From assembly GCA_002914845.1 (NCBI GenBank), contig JXTC01000021.1, positions 1-64,000 on the forward strand: DNA of 64,000 bases, given 5' to 3'. Source of the stretch: Trema orientale (taxonomy: Eukaryota; Streptophyta; Magnoliopsida; Rosales; Cannabaceae). The translations under genes were made by a program, and so were the position numbers. Each line of letters begins with the position of its first letter. Within the stretch, counting starts at the first letter, position 1. Below are positions 36,584 through 49,414 of the stretch, piece by piece. The notes beneath the pieces were generated by a model. The model was not told the origin of the DNA. It ran no database searches and saw nothing but the letters and a program-made list of their open reading frames with translations.

Positions 36584-36592
36584 TTAGGGTTT
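36584..36592 (-). promoter_or_regulatory. telo-box in the MKK 5' leader
   Basis: On the minus strand this reads AAACCCTAA, directly followed by CCCTAAG, 38 bp upstream of the start codon. The position is conserved with the paralogue at 30367. Confidence 0.55.
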
Positions 36593-36719
36593 GTTGTGAT
36601 TTGGGGCTTTTTTATTTTGATTTTTGAATTTGATTTCGATTCAGCGGGAGCGGGAGCGGGAATGAGGAGTAATTTTGGCCGTTTGGGTTTTTACATGTGG
36701 GACTGGGAGTGAGAGAGAG

Positions 36720-37985
36720 GTGCAAAGCAAGCGTGGTCGTGATAGCCGAGTGAAACCATTTGGAGTGGACCCCACTTTCCTTTGCTTTTACTGACCTTTT
36801 GCTTGAATACTAGTCCGGTAACCATAATTGGTAGAATGAAAAAAAAAAAAGGAAATGCCTAAGATGGGGGTTATATATCTTTTCTTACCTAAGAAATCCT
36901 CGTATTTTTATTTTCTTTCCAACTTTTTTTCCACTTTTTTTTCTTATCTTCCACTTTCCAACCTAATATATCATTGCACAGCTATTTTTTTTTTTTACTC
37001 AAATGCTAAGATTTAGCATTAACATGATATTTAGTATATCTATGGGAGACACTTTTACTTTCTATTTTTATTTTTTTCCCCTTTTCCTTCATCTATTTAA
37101 TATCACTTACTATCATAAAATTATGGTGTCGTTATTTATAAGGAAAAAAGTAATTATAGTGTCATTTTTTATGAGGAAAAAAAAATAAGTTACAATACAA
37201 TTACTTTTTGTGCAATAGGTATCTTGACCAAAACAAAGCAAATTATTTGACTGAAATTTCTCAAAATAAATTATGTTATAGAACCCTTATAAACTATTAA
37301 GAAAGTAAATTTTGAAAAAACTATTCTTTTTTTAAAAAAAAATAACTTCAATATTTTCAAATACTAAAGTTATATAAAAACTGATTTAAAATAGGAGTTT
37401 TTCCCGACTAAATTATCAAGTGTCTTACCTAATTGAATTAGAAAAATAAATGTTCTCCTTGATTTAAGTTTTGAAGGAGTTTACTATGTATCTAATCTTT
37501 ATTTTTTTTTTGAGCAGGTATTTAATCTTTAATTAGTTGTTTATACTTCAATTTTTTATTCTTTTGTTGTTTGACGTAGAGAGATCATATGTAGTCTATT
37601 ACCAATGCATTAGAATCAACAGATCGTAGTGGAAGGCCACATCTATAGCCTAATTCATCTTAGATAAATATATATGTACAACATAAAAGAGTACTAATCC
37701 TACAAATCTTAATAAATTATTATAAAAAAACAGGATAATGATACAAATGATCAATTTGGTCCTCTAAGTCTTAATTATGGCAATTAAGCCTATGAACTTT
37801 TTGATTTTGAGCAATTTTATTACCAACGTATTATACTAACATATTATAGTGGAAGACCATATCTCTAGCCTAATATAATGATCATCTTAGTTAAGCATGT
37901 ATGTAGAACATATAAGACTAATGCTACATATCTTAACAAATTATCATTAAAAGAAAATAGAATTAATGGGACAAATAGTTCTTGA
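36720..37985. other. Intergenic upstream of the MKK gene
   Basis: Beyond the MKK promoter (CCCAAACGG word near 36680) the sequence is AT-rich with poly-T tracts. I see no gene. Confidence 0.5.
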
Positions 37986-40136
37986 TGTCACGACCCAAAA
38001 CCCGGGCTAGTGGTAGAAAGAAAATTTCACTTAGATAAGAAATTCCTTCATTTATTTTTAAAAGGTCTTAAAAGTTTTATTGTTATAAAACAGTCCATTT
38101 AAATAAAATATTTGGAATTTTGTCCAGTGAACCTCTCCTCACAATTCGTATACACCATTAAATATAGATTAAATAATAACTAGAAAACATAATTCAAATT
38201 TAAATTTAAACATCATCATCATCCACAATAAGTATAAAATACCAAAATGACATACATAAGTTCACAGACATAATTGAAAATAGTTATCTTGGTTCAATGC
38301 TAAATCAAAATCTAAACAATCCAAACACCACAACAACACCAAGCTTCTAGCATTACCAAGACAATGAACTACAGTCAAAGATAACCTCTTAATCTTCTTG
38401 ATCACCCAAGTCGCACTGAATACCACTTGAGAAAGGAATGTAGGATGTGAGAATAAAATGCCTAGTAGAAAAGTAGTTACCTCGTTTGAAAATATTTTAG
38501 TGATGAAAAGTTCTGACACGGTTAGTTTAATCCAAAATATACATATATAATAGTCCAAAACCGGCAATCCATATGTATGTATAAAATAGTATAGTCAAAA
38601 CTATTCAGTTCATAAGTACATGACACAAATCAACCCATACCTATAAACTCACATCCTCTTATTAATGGAAGCCCAAGATGATGGCACTAAATATACCGAA
38701 CAGCCTGCTTGACACCTAAGCCCATACCCAGAAAGGACACCCATCTGTCGCCTACGAAACCTGGAGGAGCAACCGTGTTGCCTATGCCTGTCAAATAGGG
38801 AGGTAATTAGAGAAAACAGACCCCGCGCGGATTTATGGACTCTATACCGACGATGGTATATACAACGCCACGCTGTAAACTCATGATGCTAACACGGTGC
38901 TCATGTACGATCCTACGACACATACAATATAGAACTGAACTGTGAAAATAATCATGCTCTGGTTTTTCAATAAAATATGCGTATTGAGTTTTATAGAAAA
39001 ATGGACAGCATAACCGCCCATTTTTTTGATATACTAAAAAATAACTTGCACTCAGAAAAGTCATAGAGTAATTACACTATATATCATACAATCCAATTCC
39101 ATCATAGATATCTAAAACAGTTCTAAAATCATGTTTGTCATCATTTGTTGCATAAAGTAAGTTTTAATAAAAAACGATATGAAACAGAGGTAACCAAATC
39201 CATACCTCACTAGAATAGTGATACCACGCTATTGGAACCTTGAGGTATTGTTGGATAATCGTTCGGAGGGTCGGGAACCAATTCTAAGGCCCTCGATTGC
39301 TCTCTTGTGAAAAACCAACTTCTCAATGGAGCTTCAAATTAATAAACAGATCTCTTCACTGAATTTCTAGCACCCAAAATAGCTAGGTTAGATATATAAT
39401 TCGTCCAATTTGGGTCTAGGTCAAAACTGGACTGGTGGCATGCAAAACGAGGCAAATCTTGGCCGACCGATTTTGTTTTTCGTGCCTATCACTAAACACA
39501 GTCAATATATATCTCAATCTTCTCTATTTCATGAGTACATTCCAAAAATAACATCAAAAACATAATCTAACGGTCTGATCAAAACGTCCAATCTCAGCTC
39601 AAACGTTTCAAAAATGGCAATTTTCAAACTGGGCAAAATGGGATCACTAGATAGATACTTGGAGATTCTTCTCAACGATACAATCCAACGAGTCCAAGAA
39701 TGCGACCTGAAACTGCTCAAAACGACGTACGAAATTCGAAGTCTTCCACGGCCAAAAATGGCATTTTCCAGCGACGGGGGCTTGGTACCGGCACTGAGGC
39801 TTCTTGGTGGCACAATGAGGTAGCACCAGGTCTGGATGGCCGAACGGTGGTTGGGCGAGCTTCGGCGGCCCTTCGGTCTTCTTCGGCCGAAAACCAGAGA
39901 GATAGTAGAGGGAGAGATCATGAGCAGGAGAGAGAGAGAGAGAGGGGGAGAAGAAAGTGAGGGCCACGTGGCCCTAGTTAAATGGGGACTGTGCAATTTT
40001 TAAAAATTGCACTATAGTCCCCTATTTTCAAAATTCTGTCATTTTAGTCCCTTAAATTAATTGCAAAAGGGTCCCTTCTTTTATTCCAAAACTTATAAAA
40101 TGGCCACCTTGCTCTTAAGAAATCTAGGTTTTTATA
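37986..40136 (-). mobile_element. Solo LTR, Ty3/gypsy-type, with CTTGA target duplication
   Basis: It starts TGTCACGACCC and ends GGTTTTTATA, and is flanked by perfect 5-bp repeats CTTGA (37981-37985 and 40137-40141). At about 2.15 kb it aligns with the LTR at 2215-4576 (shared GGAGGGTC, GGAGCTTC, CACTGAATT and AACGAGGCAAATC words). No internal region remains, so the element was reduced by LTR-LTR recombination. Open frames at 39529-39996 are chance frames in the LTR. Confidence 0.88.
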
Positions 40137-40141
40137 CTTGA

Positions 40142-41280
40142 ACTATCCAGCTTGTGGCAATTCAGTCCTAAAAGTAGTAATTACGACAATTAAGCCCCTT
40201 AACTTTCTAATTTTAAGTAATTTGGACTTTCGACTATTTAAATTATAATATGTTAATTTCTGACAAAAACCACATGTGAGGAGAATGTAGTTGCATATGA
40301 GAATTTATTTAAAAGTTAATTTGAGAATTTTAAACATAAAAATGAACAATTGAAGAAATTCTTTTTCTTTTAAATTTGCAGCTTCAAAAACTTTAAAATA
40401 TACAAATAATATTTCTTTTCTTCTTTCCAAATCCTTTTGTTTATTTTATTTTTCCTTAAATAAACTTTTAGATGCTACAATATACTCCTCACATTCGTTT
40501 TTTTGTCAGAAATTTGATAGCATGTTGTAATTTAGACAATTCAGGGAATAAACTATTGCTTAAAATTAGAAAAATAGATCCGGCAATTAATTGCCACCAT
40601 TACAACTTGAAGCACCAACTTGTTACAAGTTGGATAGCTTAGGAACCATTTATGACATAAACAAAAGAAAAAAACTAATCTGAATAATGTGTCATTCTAT
40701 TATTTTTCAATATTAGTATAGATTTTTTTTACTCTTCCACTTATTATCTAGTATATTATACAAGTATTTTATCAAAACGATTTGTCATAATTCCAACAAA
40801 TAATGCACCTTTAATTAATTGTCATAAGTTAATTAAGTGTAGAAACTAAGTTAAAAAAAGTGAAATACAATTAGATCTAATTAGTCAGGTCAGTCCATTT
40901 TGAGAAAGGGAAAAACATAGTAGTATAGATTTTGGAAGAAATTATAAAATTAGAAAGAGTAATACTAGGGACACAAAATATACACATAATAATGTGTCAT
41001 TGATTTCAACCAACCATAATTTTTGAAACTAAGGCTGACTATATCCAAAAGGAGTTTACCTAGAACCCTATTCAAAGACAAGGCCTAAATAATTTTTTAC
41101 CCATTTCTAGTATTTTCCTTTTTATTTTTTAAATTAAGGCTCTAATAATATAGAAAAGGGAAAAATAAGTGTTTTTAAGAAATTGAAATAATAATACCCT
41201 ATTATTTAGACATTTTCATATTTCAAAAGTCTAACAAAATATTTTCTTAAAAAGTCTGAAGAAAAATTGAGTACTCTGAT
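40142..41280. other. Intergenic between two solo LTRs
   Basis: AT-rich with no gene. A short MITE-like word (AATACTAGGGACACAAAATA) lies near 40965. Confidence 0.5.
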
Positions 41281-43468
41281 TGTCACCACTGAAAATCCAA
41301 AGCTGTGACTTTTAGAAGTTTTATGTGAAAATAGTGGCAAACAGTGACTTTTCAAAATTCTAGAAAATTTTAGTACTTAAAATTTCCATTTATTTTTCCA
41401 AAGTAACAAATTTTATAAGCATGAAACTTTCCATTAGTTTTAATTTTGTTTTAGTCCTCAAATCATTATAAATACTAAAATCATTAAAACTCTTATTAGT
41501 TTTAATTACATAAGAAAAATACTCATCAAAGTTTAAGAAAATTTCCAGCTATCACATATGAAAACTTGTTGAGAAATCATAAACTTTGGTAATTTGAGTT
41601 CAACTGAAATCTTTACTTCAACGTCCAAAATAGATTACATAAAATCACTTGCGATTTCAAGTTCTCAAAATGAAACCATCCTCATATAATCACTTAGTAG
41701 ATTTACTAATCTTGGCTAAATAATATAACAAGAAAAGAAAGATAACAGAGTATGAACACCCACCAGGGATTTAGAGTAGGACTGCATACACAAGCTGCAC
41801 GGCTTGTCTATCCATCAAGATAACTACCTCAAATAGTCAGATACCTGAAAGTGGAAGAAGTAAGGGGGTGAGCATGAAATGCCCAGTAGGATACCCAATT
41901 GCCTTTTTTTGGAAAATATTCATTTATAAATATCCTGTATGGTTAGTTGTTCTGAAAATAATTCATAATATATCAAATTAAAAGCGAGTTAAAAATCATG
42001 AACAAAAATCATATTCAAACCATCCTGTAAAACCGGATGAATAATCTATCGTGCACATATCACAAATCAAACAATCCCATGAGCTCTCATCCTCTCATCA
42101 CGAACCAGAGTAACTCGTACTATATGTATTGAGTACTCTCTGCTGATACCTAATCCCACAATACCGGAGGAACACCCATATGTCTATGCCTACCAAAGGA
42201 GGTAATCAGACACATTCCAAAGGCAATTGAATCCTCTACCTCGAAATGGTAGCTATACCGAGCTAACGATGCTAGAAAAGTCCTCTGTTGGTCACCTGGT
42301 TGCTCAGACGGTCGTTTTCGAATCTCGACACGTCCACTTGAAAAAGTGAATTTCCAAACGGAGCCTCAGATTGAGAAACGGAGATCACCACTGAATTCAG
42401 AGCACTCAAAAACGCTGTGTTAGACATACAGTTTGTCGAAAATAGGTCCCAGTGCAGGATCGGCAAGTGGCACGTAAAACGGCACTCTACATGAGCTATT
42501 TTTCGATTTTCGTGCCACTTCAGAATATAGTGATATTTTATATCAAAATTCATATCCTCACCTCGCTGAGTCCAAATGCAAAGTCAGAACTCAGTTTTGA
42601 GGTCACGAGCATTGAATGAGCTCAAAAATCCGAAAATTATAAAAAATATCACATTTTGAAATATTTAGAAAAATGCCACTTTTTTAATTCAAAAATTACC
42701 GCACTTCCGGATACCATTTCAACACTTCAAAATCATGATTATTCTTATCTAAACCTCCTCTTTAACGTGGTATAATTTTCTCGGGCAAAATAATTCATTT
42801 TCAAAATAATTATAAAAATACCATAAATTTAATATTAAAATATTACTACAGTAACAAACTTCCCACCAGAGCTGAGTTAGTGGCCGTGGGTGATCGAAAA
42901 AGATCGGTGGCGTCGAGACGAAGCCAACGACGCTGGCAGTGTGTTGATTGGAAGCCGAACGGAGAAACGGCCAATTTTCCGATCTGGTGGCGCGACTTTC
43001 GTATGGCCTTAACTCCGAATATCGGCGATGAAATCAGGCGGGGGTTGCTACTGTTGCTTCGTCGGCAGCTGGGCGAGAGCGCGGGTGGCTAGAGCGGCTG
43101 TGCGTGAACAGTGCAGAGGAGAGAAATTTTGGCTATGGCTGGGGGACTTCCGCAAGAAAAGAAAAGAAAAACGGGAGATTTAAATGCAATTTTCATAAAC
43201 TGTAGATAGTGGGACACGTGTCAACCTTTGGTTTGACCGAAAAACTTCTCATAATTATATTTTGGCCACAATTTTAAAAGATTCTTTTCATTTTAGTCCT
43301 TCATTTTTCAAAAATAATTACAATTGAACCCCAAATGAACCTAGACTCAAATGTGTCCACATTCATCTCAGATTTAATTAACTAAATATCCGAAAATTCA
43401 AAATTACAAGTTTGTCATTTGCTCAAAAGTTACAGTTTTACCCTTAAATTTTTTAAAGGGGTTTTACA
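41281..43468 (-). mobile_element. Solo LTR, Ty3/gypsy-type, with CTGAT target duplication
   Basis: It starts TGTCACCACTG and ends GGGGTTTTACA, and is flanked by perfect 5-bp repeats CTGAT (41276-41280 and 43469-43473). At 2,188 bp it is in the same family group as the LTRs at 2215 and 37986 and the truncated one at 25469. It defines the LTR ends for the group. It has no internal region and is non-coding. Confidence 0.92.
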
Positions 43469-43473
43469 CTGAT

Positions 43474-44981
43474 TATGTATTATCTTTACATATTTTAGTA
43501 ATTAATATTTTTAGAATAAATTATCATAACTACTCCATCTTTATGTTATAGCTTGCCTAAAAAATTTGGAGAGGATTATGATTGTTTCTTTTTTTTAACG
43601 GTAACGTTTGTGTTTTTTTCCCCCTAGAATCTACAGAGTACGTTTTTTTTTTTTCCTTTCATTGTATATAGTATCTATTTATTTTCAATTTTAGAACTTA
43701 TTTTGCAAATAAAAGAAAAAAAATACTCCAATTTTTTTTTTCCATCTCTCAATCTCTCTCTTGTAGTTTCTATTTTTTTTTTCAGAGTTTCTAGTCAAAA
43801 TAAAAATAGAAAATAGAGATAAAAGAGATACTTGACAAGTTAAATTTGAAGAAGCTATTTGATTAGAATGGATTATTTACTAAGTTGATTATTATCTTTC
43901 TATCTTCACTTTTTTTTAATTAAAATTTATTGATTAATATTGATATTTGAATAATTTATAATAGCCATTTTTCAAAATTATTATTATCTTGTATTGTGTA
44001 TTTTTTTCTTTAGTTAATGCTACAATTAGAAGAAATATGTCTAATAGTAAATAGCCATCCAAATATAAAAAATTTAATAAAAAGATATAACTAGAGAGTT
44101 TGATTCATCACAAAAGGCAGTTCTTAAAAGTTTATCGCTTATAGTATGAGAATATAAACAACATAAGTAAAGATTCAATTGAATAAATATACTTTAATGA
44201 ATCATGGAAAACTTTTTATTATTTTTTTGAAAAGGTGTCTATTGAGGATCTCCTACCAAAAGTTCTTGCATTAATCATGAGATCAGATGGCTTAAGAGTA
44301 AGGTGATTAGCCTTTTGAAACTCAAGGCTCTTATTATGTATTACTATGTACATAGTCTAATTTGCTTTATTTGAAGATAAATAATTAAATCTAAGTTATA
44401 TTTGACATCTCAAATACCTTAATTTTGTCATAACAATAGTGCTTGTTACTTTATTTTTTATATGTATTATAGATTTACTAGTTTGTTTATAATCGTACAT
44501 AAGGAAAAAAATAAAATTGGACTTTAAAGTCTAATATAAAGCATTAATATATTTGCAATTAAGGCCTCATCATGTATATAAATGGCTAAATTAGCTTCTT
44601 TGTGGGTATATATAACTATAAGTAGTCAGATGTAGAAATGAGTTTTAAAAAAAATTGTTTTTGTAAATAGTCTCTGGGCAGGTACCCAGTTTGCTAATTA
44701 GTTCAGCGGATGATCTTTTTGCACTTCAACCCCAAAAGATTTGGTATCTCTTCGGATATTAAAAAAGAATATATACTCATCGGAAAAGCTGAGAAAAGGA
44801 AGAATAATATTCAATAGAAGAGCTTATTAATTCTGCAGAAAGCTCTTCTATTTGCAATCCCTTTCGTATTTTTTCGTTTTTATTTATGGCCAAATTTGGC
44901 TTTCTTTGAAATAATTTAAATTGATAATTGAGAGGTCAAAGGTATATTAAGTTGTAATTTTCTACAGTTTTCTATCTGTGA
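43474..44981. other. Intergenic, no supported gene
   Basis: AT-rich with several poly-T runs; I see nothing recognisable before the MIR399 duplicate begins. Confidence 0.5.
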
Positions 44982-45197
44982 TCATTACACTGGAAACAGA
45001 TAAAATTCCGAAATAGTTCAAAATCAAAAAGATAGGTGTTACATATTGGTGATCATATTTTTAAATTACGGTGTGCTGTTGTTAGAAACAATATTGCTAT
45101 AATTCATGAGTGTTGTAAGAGGCTCAAAGGTAAACTTTAAGTTATAAATCACTTAGCTCGTGCAACATGCTTGATGTTAAGATAAGTTGACAATGAC

Positions 45198-45205
45198 GCA
45201 TATGC
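45198..45205 (+). promoter_or_regulatory. P1BS-type site (GCATATGC) upstream of MIR399
   Basis: It matches the PHR1-binding consensus GNATATNC and lies about 630 bp before the hairpin. The decayed duplicate has GCTTATGC at the same place. MIR399 promoters are known to carry such sites and to be induced by phosphate starvation through PHR1. Confidence 0.6.
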
Positions 45206-45690
45206 TGACCATGAGCAAAGAATTATTCTTAAAAGGTGGTCTCAATTAAACCAGAAGAATCTTTTAAAAGTGATCGCAAAAGTCAACTTATATATGAGGA
45301 CATAACCATATATGTCATTTTGGTAAAATCACATATTATATGTAATCTCTATTTCGAAACTGTATTTTAATTCCTTATAAGGTCAATGCCCCTAGTCCAT
45401 TTCCAATAAATCAAAATTAACGGTCAGACTTCAGTTTAAATTTTGAATACACAAGTACTCTGCAGATTCTAGCTAAGTGCTAAAGGCTTATACATGATGC
45501 ATGTAATTAAGTACTCCTTTCTGGTTTCCACCAAATGAAAGCTTAGTGGTTCTAACATTAATTAATGTTTAAGGAAATATCTTCAATACCCTTGACAAGT
45601 CGATCGCTTGAGTTTACGACATAAAAGGATTTTTTGGTGAGGGAATTGGGACCAGGAAACCATGAATGAGATAGCTAGCTATATAGCAAT

Positions 45691-45697
45691 TTATACA
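45691..45697 (+). promoter_or_regulatory. Probable TATA box of MIR399
   Basis: TTATACA lies in an AATTTATACAGAGAACC context, about 130 bp before the hairpin. The duplicate has ATTTATATAGAGAACC. Transcription would start near 45725. Confidence 0.45.
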
Positions 45698-45723
45698 GAG
45701 AACCTGGACTGCAATTGCACTTA

Positions 45724-45731
45724 GCATATCC
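45724..45731 (+). promoter_or_regulatory. Second P1BS-type site (GCATATCC) near the MIR399 start
   Basis: It fits GNATATNC. The duplicate has GCATTTCC, which does not. Its place close to the predicted transcription start is unusual, so the match may be fortuitous. Confidence 0.4.
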
Positions 45732-45823
45732 GAGTTTAGGTGCGAATCTGATAAAAAGGCTACTGTTATGACAGAAAGGAAAGTATGGCGAGCGATCGGG
45801 ACAAATCACTAATTGGCAAGGTT

Positions 45824-45922
45824 GAGGAATCACAGTGCAGTCCCCCCTTGGCACGGAAGAACAACCACGTTCCCATACTAGCTTTCTGCTTTGCCAAGGG
45901 AGAATTGCCCTGCCATTCCCTC
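45824..45922 (+). ncRNA. MIR399: miR399 precursor hairpin
   Basis: The 3' arm carries a 21-nt miR399 at 45892-45912 beginning TGCCAAGGGAGAATTGCCC. It matches the plant miR399 family except for G instead of A at position 7. The 5' arm at 45833-45853 (CAGTGCAG...CCCTTGGCA) pairs with it over 21 positions with about three mismatches and one G:U pair. The lower stem continues with GAGGAAT against ATTCCCTC, giving a ~99-nt foldback with a ~38-nt loop. miR399 represses PHO2, an E2 ubiquitin-conjugase gene, so that phosphate uptake and root-to-shoot transport rise under phosphate starvation. Upstream lie a TATA-like box and two P1BS-type sites. Expression was not testable here. Confidence 0.9.
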
Positions 45923-45965
45923 GTACAATCAGTATTTTTGGCTATCTAGCTCTGCTTCAAATTTT

Positions 45966-46609
45966 ATTCAGTACTACTTGATGCAAATTCTGACTGAGAT
46001 AAGCCTATAAATATCTCTTCCTTTTTCACTTTTGCTATCCAATTTAGCTTTGAAGTACTCTGTTGGTCCAAGTTCAATATTTATTATACATATATGTTCA
46101 TCAATGTGATTGTTTTTTGAAAGGTACATATAGATGAAATCAGATAGAGATAATATTGTGATTGAAAGCTTTGCTTGCAATGCAGGATGAAAGAGTTCGA
46201 CGAAGACTATTGTGCTTTCACATTTATATTGTCATTCTCATTATGTAATTATTATTCTTTGTATTGATTTTACTGCCTCACGGTTTTCCAATATGATTTT
46301 CAGTTCTGTATTAATTCAAAGACTTCAGTAGTAATTCCGTACAATTATTATATAGTAAAAACTTGTAAGCTTGTTGAAAGTGGAATGAGCTAAGTTTGAT
46401 TGTTATGTAGTTCTTCTAAAAAGCTTATGCTTATTGACTGCTTTATGATTTAATTGTTGGCTTTAATAAATAATATTGACGACCACAATCTATCTTATAC
46501 ACAAAATGTAACTCATCCAATATATTCATAGCATAAATAATTACTATTGGAATTTGAGTATATCATATATATTAGAGTGAGTAGATATTACCTCATTAGC
46601 TTTTCAAAA
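45966..46609. other. 3' flank of MIR399
   Basis: This is probably the remainder of the primary transcript. A TTGCAATGCAG splice-acceptor-like word at about 46175 could end an intron. No reading frame is convincing. Confidence 0.35.
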
Positions 46610-46830
46610 CACTACTAAAAAAACTACTAACCACAGCGCGTGTACGGAAGGTGCCGTGATAGATGCTTAACAACCACGGTGCCTAAGAGGTGTCGTGATA
46701 GATACATGAAGAACAAGTGCCGTGGTATCTTAAATCATTTAACGATGCCCAACATGCACCGTTATACATATGTTTCACGGTACCTAAAAGGCGCCGTGAT
46801 AGAGAACCAACTTAGAAGACCCTAAATTGA
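46610..46830 (+). mobile_element. CACTA terminus with CCGTGATAGA subterminal repeats
   Basis: It begins CACTACTAAAAAAAC at 46610. Subterminal motifs such as GGTGCCGTGATAGATG, GGTGTCGTGATAGAT and GCGCCGTGATAG follow at short intervals, also inverted. No matching far end or coding region is seen, so it is a truncated end. Confidence 0.7.
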
Positions 46831-47686
46831 GCCCCACCAAATCATTTCTCCCACTCCAAATGGAAGCAGTCCTCTCTCCTCCAACCGTGGTCAAATCTCG
46901 TCCTCCCCTCATTTTCACTATTTTTTTTAGACAAATAAAGTGAGTGAGTCAATGGGCCTTTTACTAGCTAGCTAATAAGTGTCTATCCCATTATGACTCA
47001 ATTAGAAATACATGCATAATTAATATATAATCACATAGTTGTCCATTATATGCTTTAATCAAGATCTCTCATAATTGTTTGTTGTTGCCAATGAGTCTGT
47101 TAGTCTATACAAAATATTCCAACATTAATGTTTACTTATTGAGATCTCTAATAATTGATTGTTAATATATACATAAACTAAACGTTAAGGTAACAACAAA
47201 AGATAATTCAAGTTTAAGGCCAATCTGTATATATATCAACATATAAGGCGATTTACTTTAAAATTGAATGAATCAAACAACAATGGATGCAGACACGAAT
47301 CAAAAGTTTAAAGTTATTTAGTTATGTTATTCTTTTAATTTTGATGACTAATTGTTGATTTCATAGAAATAGTTCATAACTAAATAAAATTTTTAATCTC
47401 ATAGAAATAGTTCATAACTAAATGAAATTTTAATGGTGAAAAAGTAAATTTTGGTCAAATTTGACTTGTAGAGACCCTTTTGAACTGGGAGGAAATTAAA
47501 AAGAAAAAGAAACACTAATCTTTAGGTTTTACATAAGTCAGAGTAAGTAGTCGTTAGCTTTTTATAATCGATGGAAGCATGGCCTCCGGGTGATGATGCA
47601 TACAAAAGGATTGGAGGGAGCGTACCAGCCTCTTCAACTACTTGAGCCACCCTCCGGGTTGGCCTTTTTAATTTGGAGAAATTTAG
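46831..47686. other. Intergenic, no supported gene
   Basis: AT-rich. A 39-bp direct repeat (CATAGAAATAGTTCATAACT) lies at about 47363-47430. A less AT-rich patch at 47570-47665 contains CCTCCGGGT twice. I cannot assign it. Confidence 0.4.
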
Positions 47687-47960
47687 GTGGATGACTAATA
47701 TTTTAAATTTGATTTAGTAGATGTCTATTTTAAAATTTTATAACTAAATGTCCAAATATATATACTTTTACACTTGGTAGATACATATATCTATCAATTT
47801 CAGTTAATATACTGAAATGTACCGAGTATATAAATTTTTATGCTTGGTATAGAATATTTTATACTTAGTATATAAACACATATACCGAATATTTTGCTAT
47901 AATATTTAAAAAACGGATATTTACTTAAATTAGGCCCAAAATTTAGTCATTTTACTATAA
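47687..47960 (-). repeat. Dispersed ~285-bp MITE-like repeat, copy 3 of 4
   Basis: Inverted relative to 14058-14340. The shared words in reverse include AGAAATTTAGGTGGATGAC, TTTTATAACTAAATGTCC, CACTTGGTAGATA and GGCCCAAAATTTAGTCAT. Confidence 0.75.
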
Positions 47961-49414
47961 GGCCCTTTCATTTGTCTGCTTTTCTCTATTGGGTTTTCTT
48001 TTGACTTGCTTTTTAATTTGTAACCTGCTTTCTACTTTTTTTTTTGGGGGGCTATTTACATGGTTTTTTTAGCACCAGTAGTCCCTGAGGTTTTTGAAAT
48101 ATAACAATTTGGGCCGTTACTTAATGAATAAGTGATCCAATTAGTCCTTAAATTTATGTTCAGGTGACGATTTAATCTAAATTGCTAAAAAACTATTAGA
48201 TTTTGGACAGAATCATACTAATTTTCACGGTTCATAAAATTCTAGAGTTTTTGGTTGAAAATTTGAAAAAAGAAGCCCAAATTTAATTTTCAAGAGAAAG
48301 CTTGGGAGATAGAAAAATAAAATGAAAGTGATCATAAGATATTTTTCACCTTTTGTCTTCTAATTTTATATATGTTTTTCAACTGAGTTTGTGATGTACA
48401 TATGACAATTTTGTCTAAATTGAACAAAGCCATCTATTTGGATTAAATTGACACTTAAATATAAAATCAAGGACTAATTGAGCCATTCATTTAATTCGGA
48501 GACCAAATCATCACATTTTGAAAAATTCAGGGACTACTGGTACCAAAAACCTTATTTACTTTTCTATCAAAGCAGCCTAGTTAGCTTCCATCACTTGTAT
48601 CCGTTCGTCATAATACACAACCGAGTACGGCAAGTTGAATAGAAGTGAGGCGCTTCTTATAGTTGTGAGCTTAGGTCATGTTTGGTTGGGGGTAATGGAA
48701 TGGAATGGAATAGAAACAATTCCAAAATGACCCAATTCCATTGTTTGGTTTGAAAATCCAAATAGGAAAAGCCTTTCCATTGGAATGAAAAAAGTGGAAT
48801 TCTATTCCATCCAATCTTGGGTGGAATAAGGTGGAATGGAATGGAATACCATTTAATTAAACCATTTAATTAATCAAAAAATAAATAATTAAATAAAATA
48901 ATAAAATAAAGTAAAATATTGCTAAATATAAAATAACTTAATAAAATAATAATTTAATTAATAAAAAATATTTAATAAAATAATTTAATGAAATAATAAA
49001 ATAAAATAAATGAATGCTAAATATAAAATAATTTAATAAAATAATACTTTAATTAATAAAAAATAATTTAATAAATTAAAATAATACTAAATAAAAAATT
49101 AATAAAATAATACTTTAATTATTAAAAAATAATTTAATTAAATGAATAAAATAATAATTTAATTAATAAAAATAATTAATAAAGTAATTTAAAAATAATA
49201 AAATAAGATAAAATAATGCTATATGCAAAATAATTTAATAAAATAATAATTTAATTAATTAAAGAATTTAGAAGAATAATAAAATAAAATAATGATAAAC
49301 GTTAAATAATTTAATTAATAAAAAATAATTAATAAAATAATTTAAAAATAATAAAATAAAATTATGCTAAATGAAAAATAATTTAATAAATAAACTAATT
49401 TAATATTAAATATA

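Noticed and set aside
39529-39996. 155-codon minus-strand frame
   Set aside because: It lies wholly inside a solo LTR and overlaps other open frames on both strands; it shows no protein family features.
47570-47665. GC-richer patch considered as a SINE or tRNA-derived sequence
   Set aside because: No convincing A or B box and no tRNA-like fold could be drawn.
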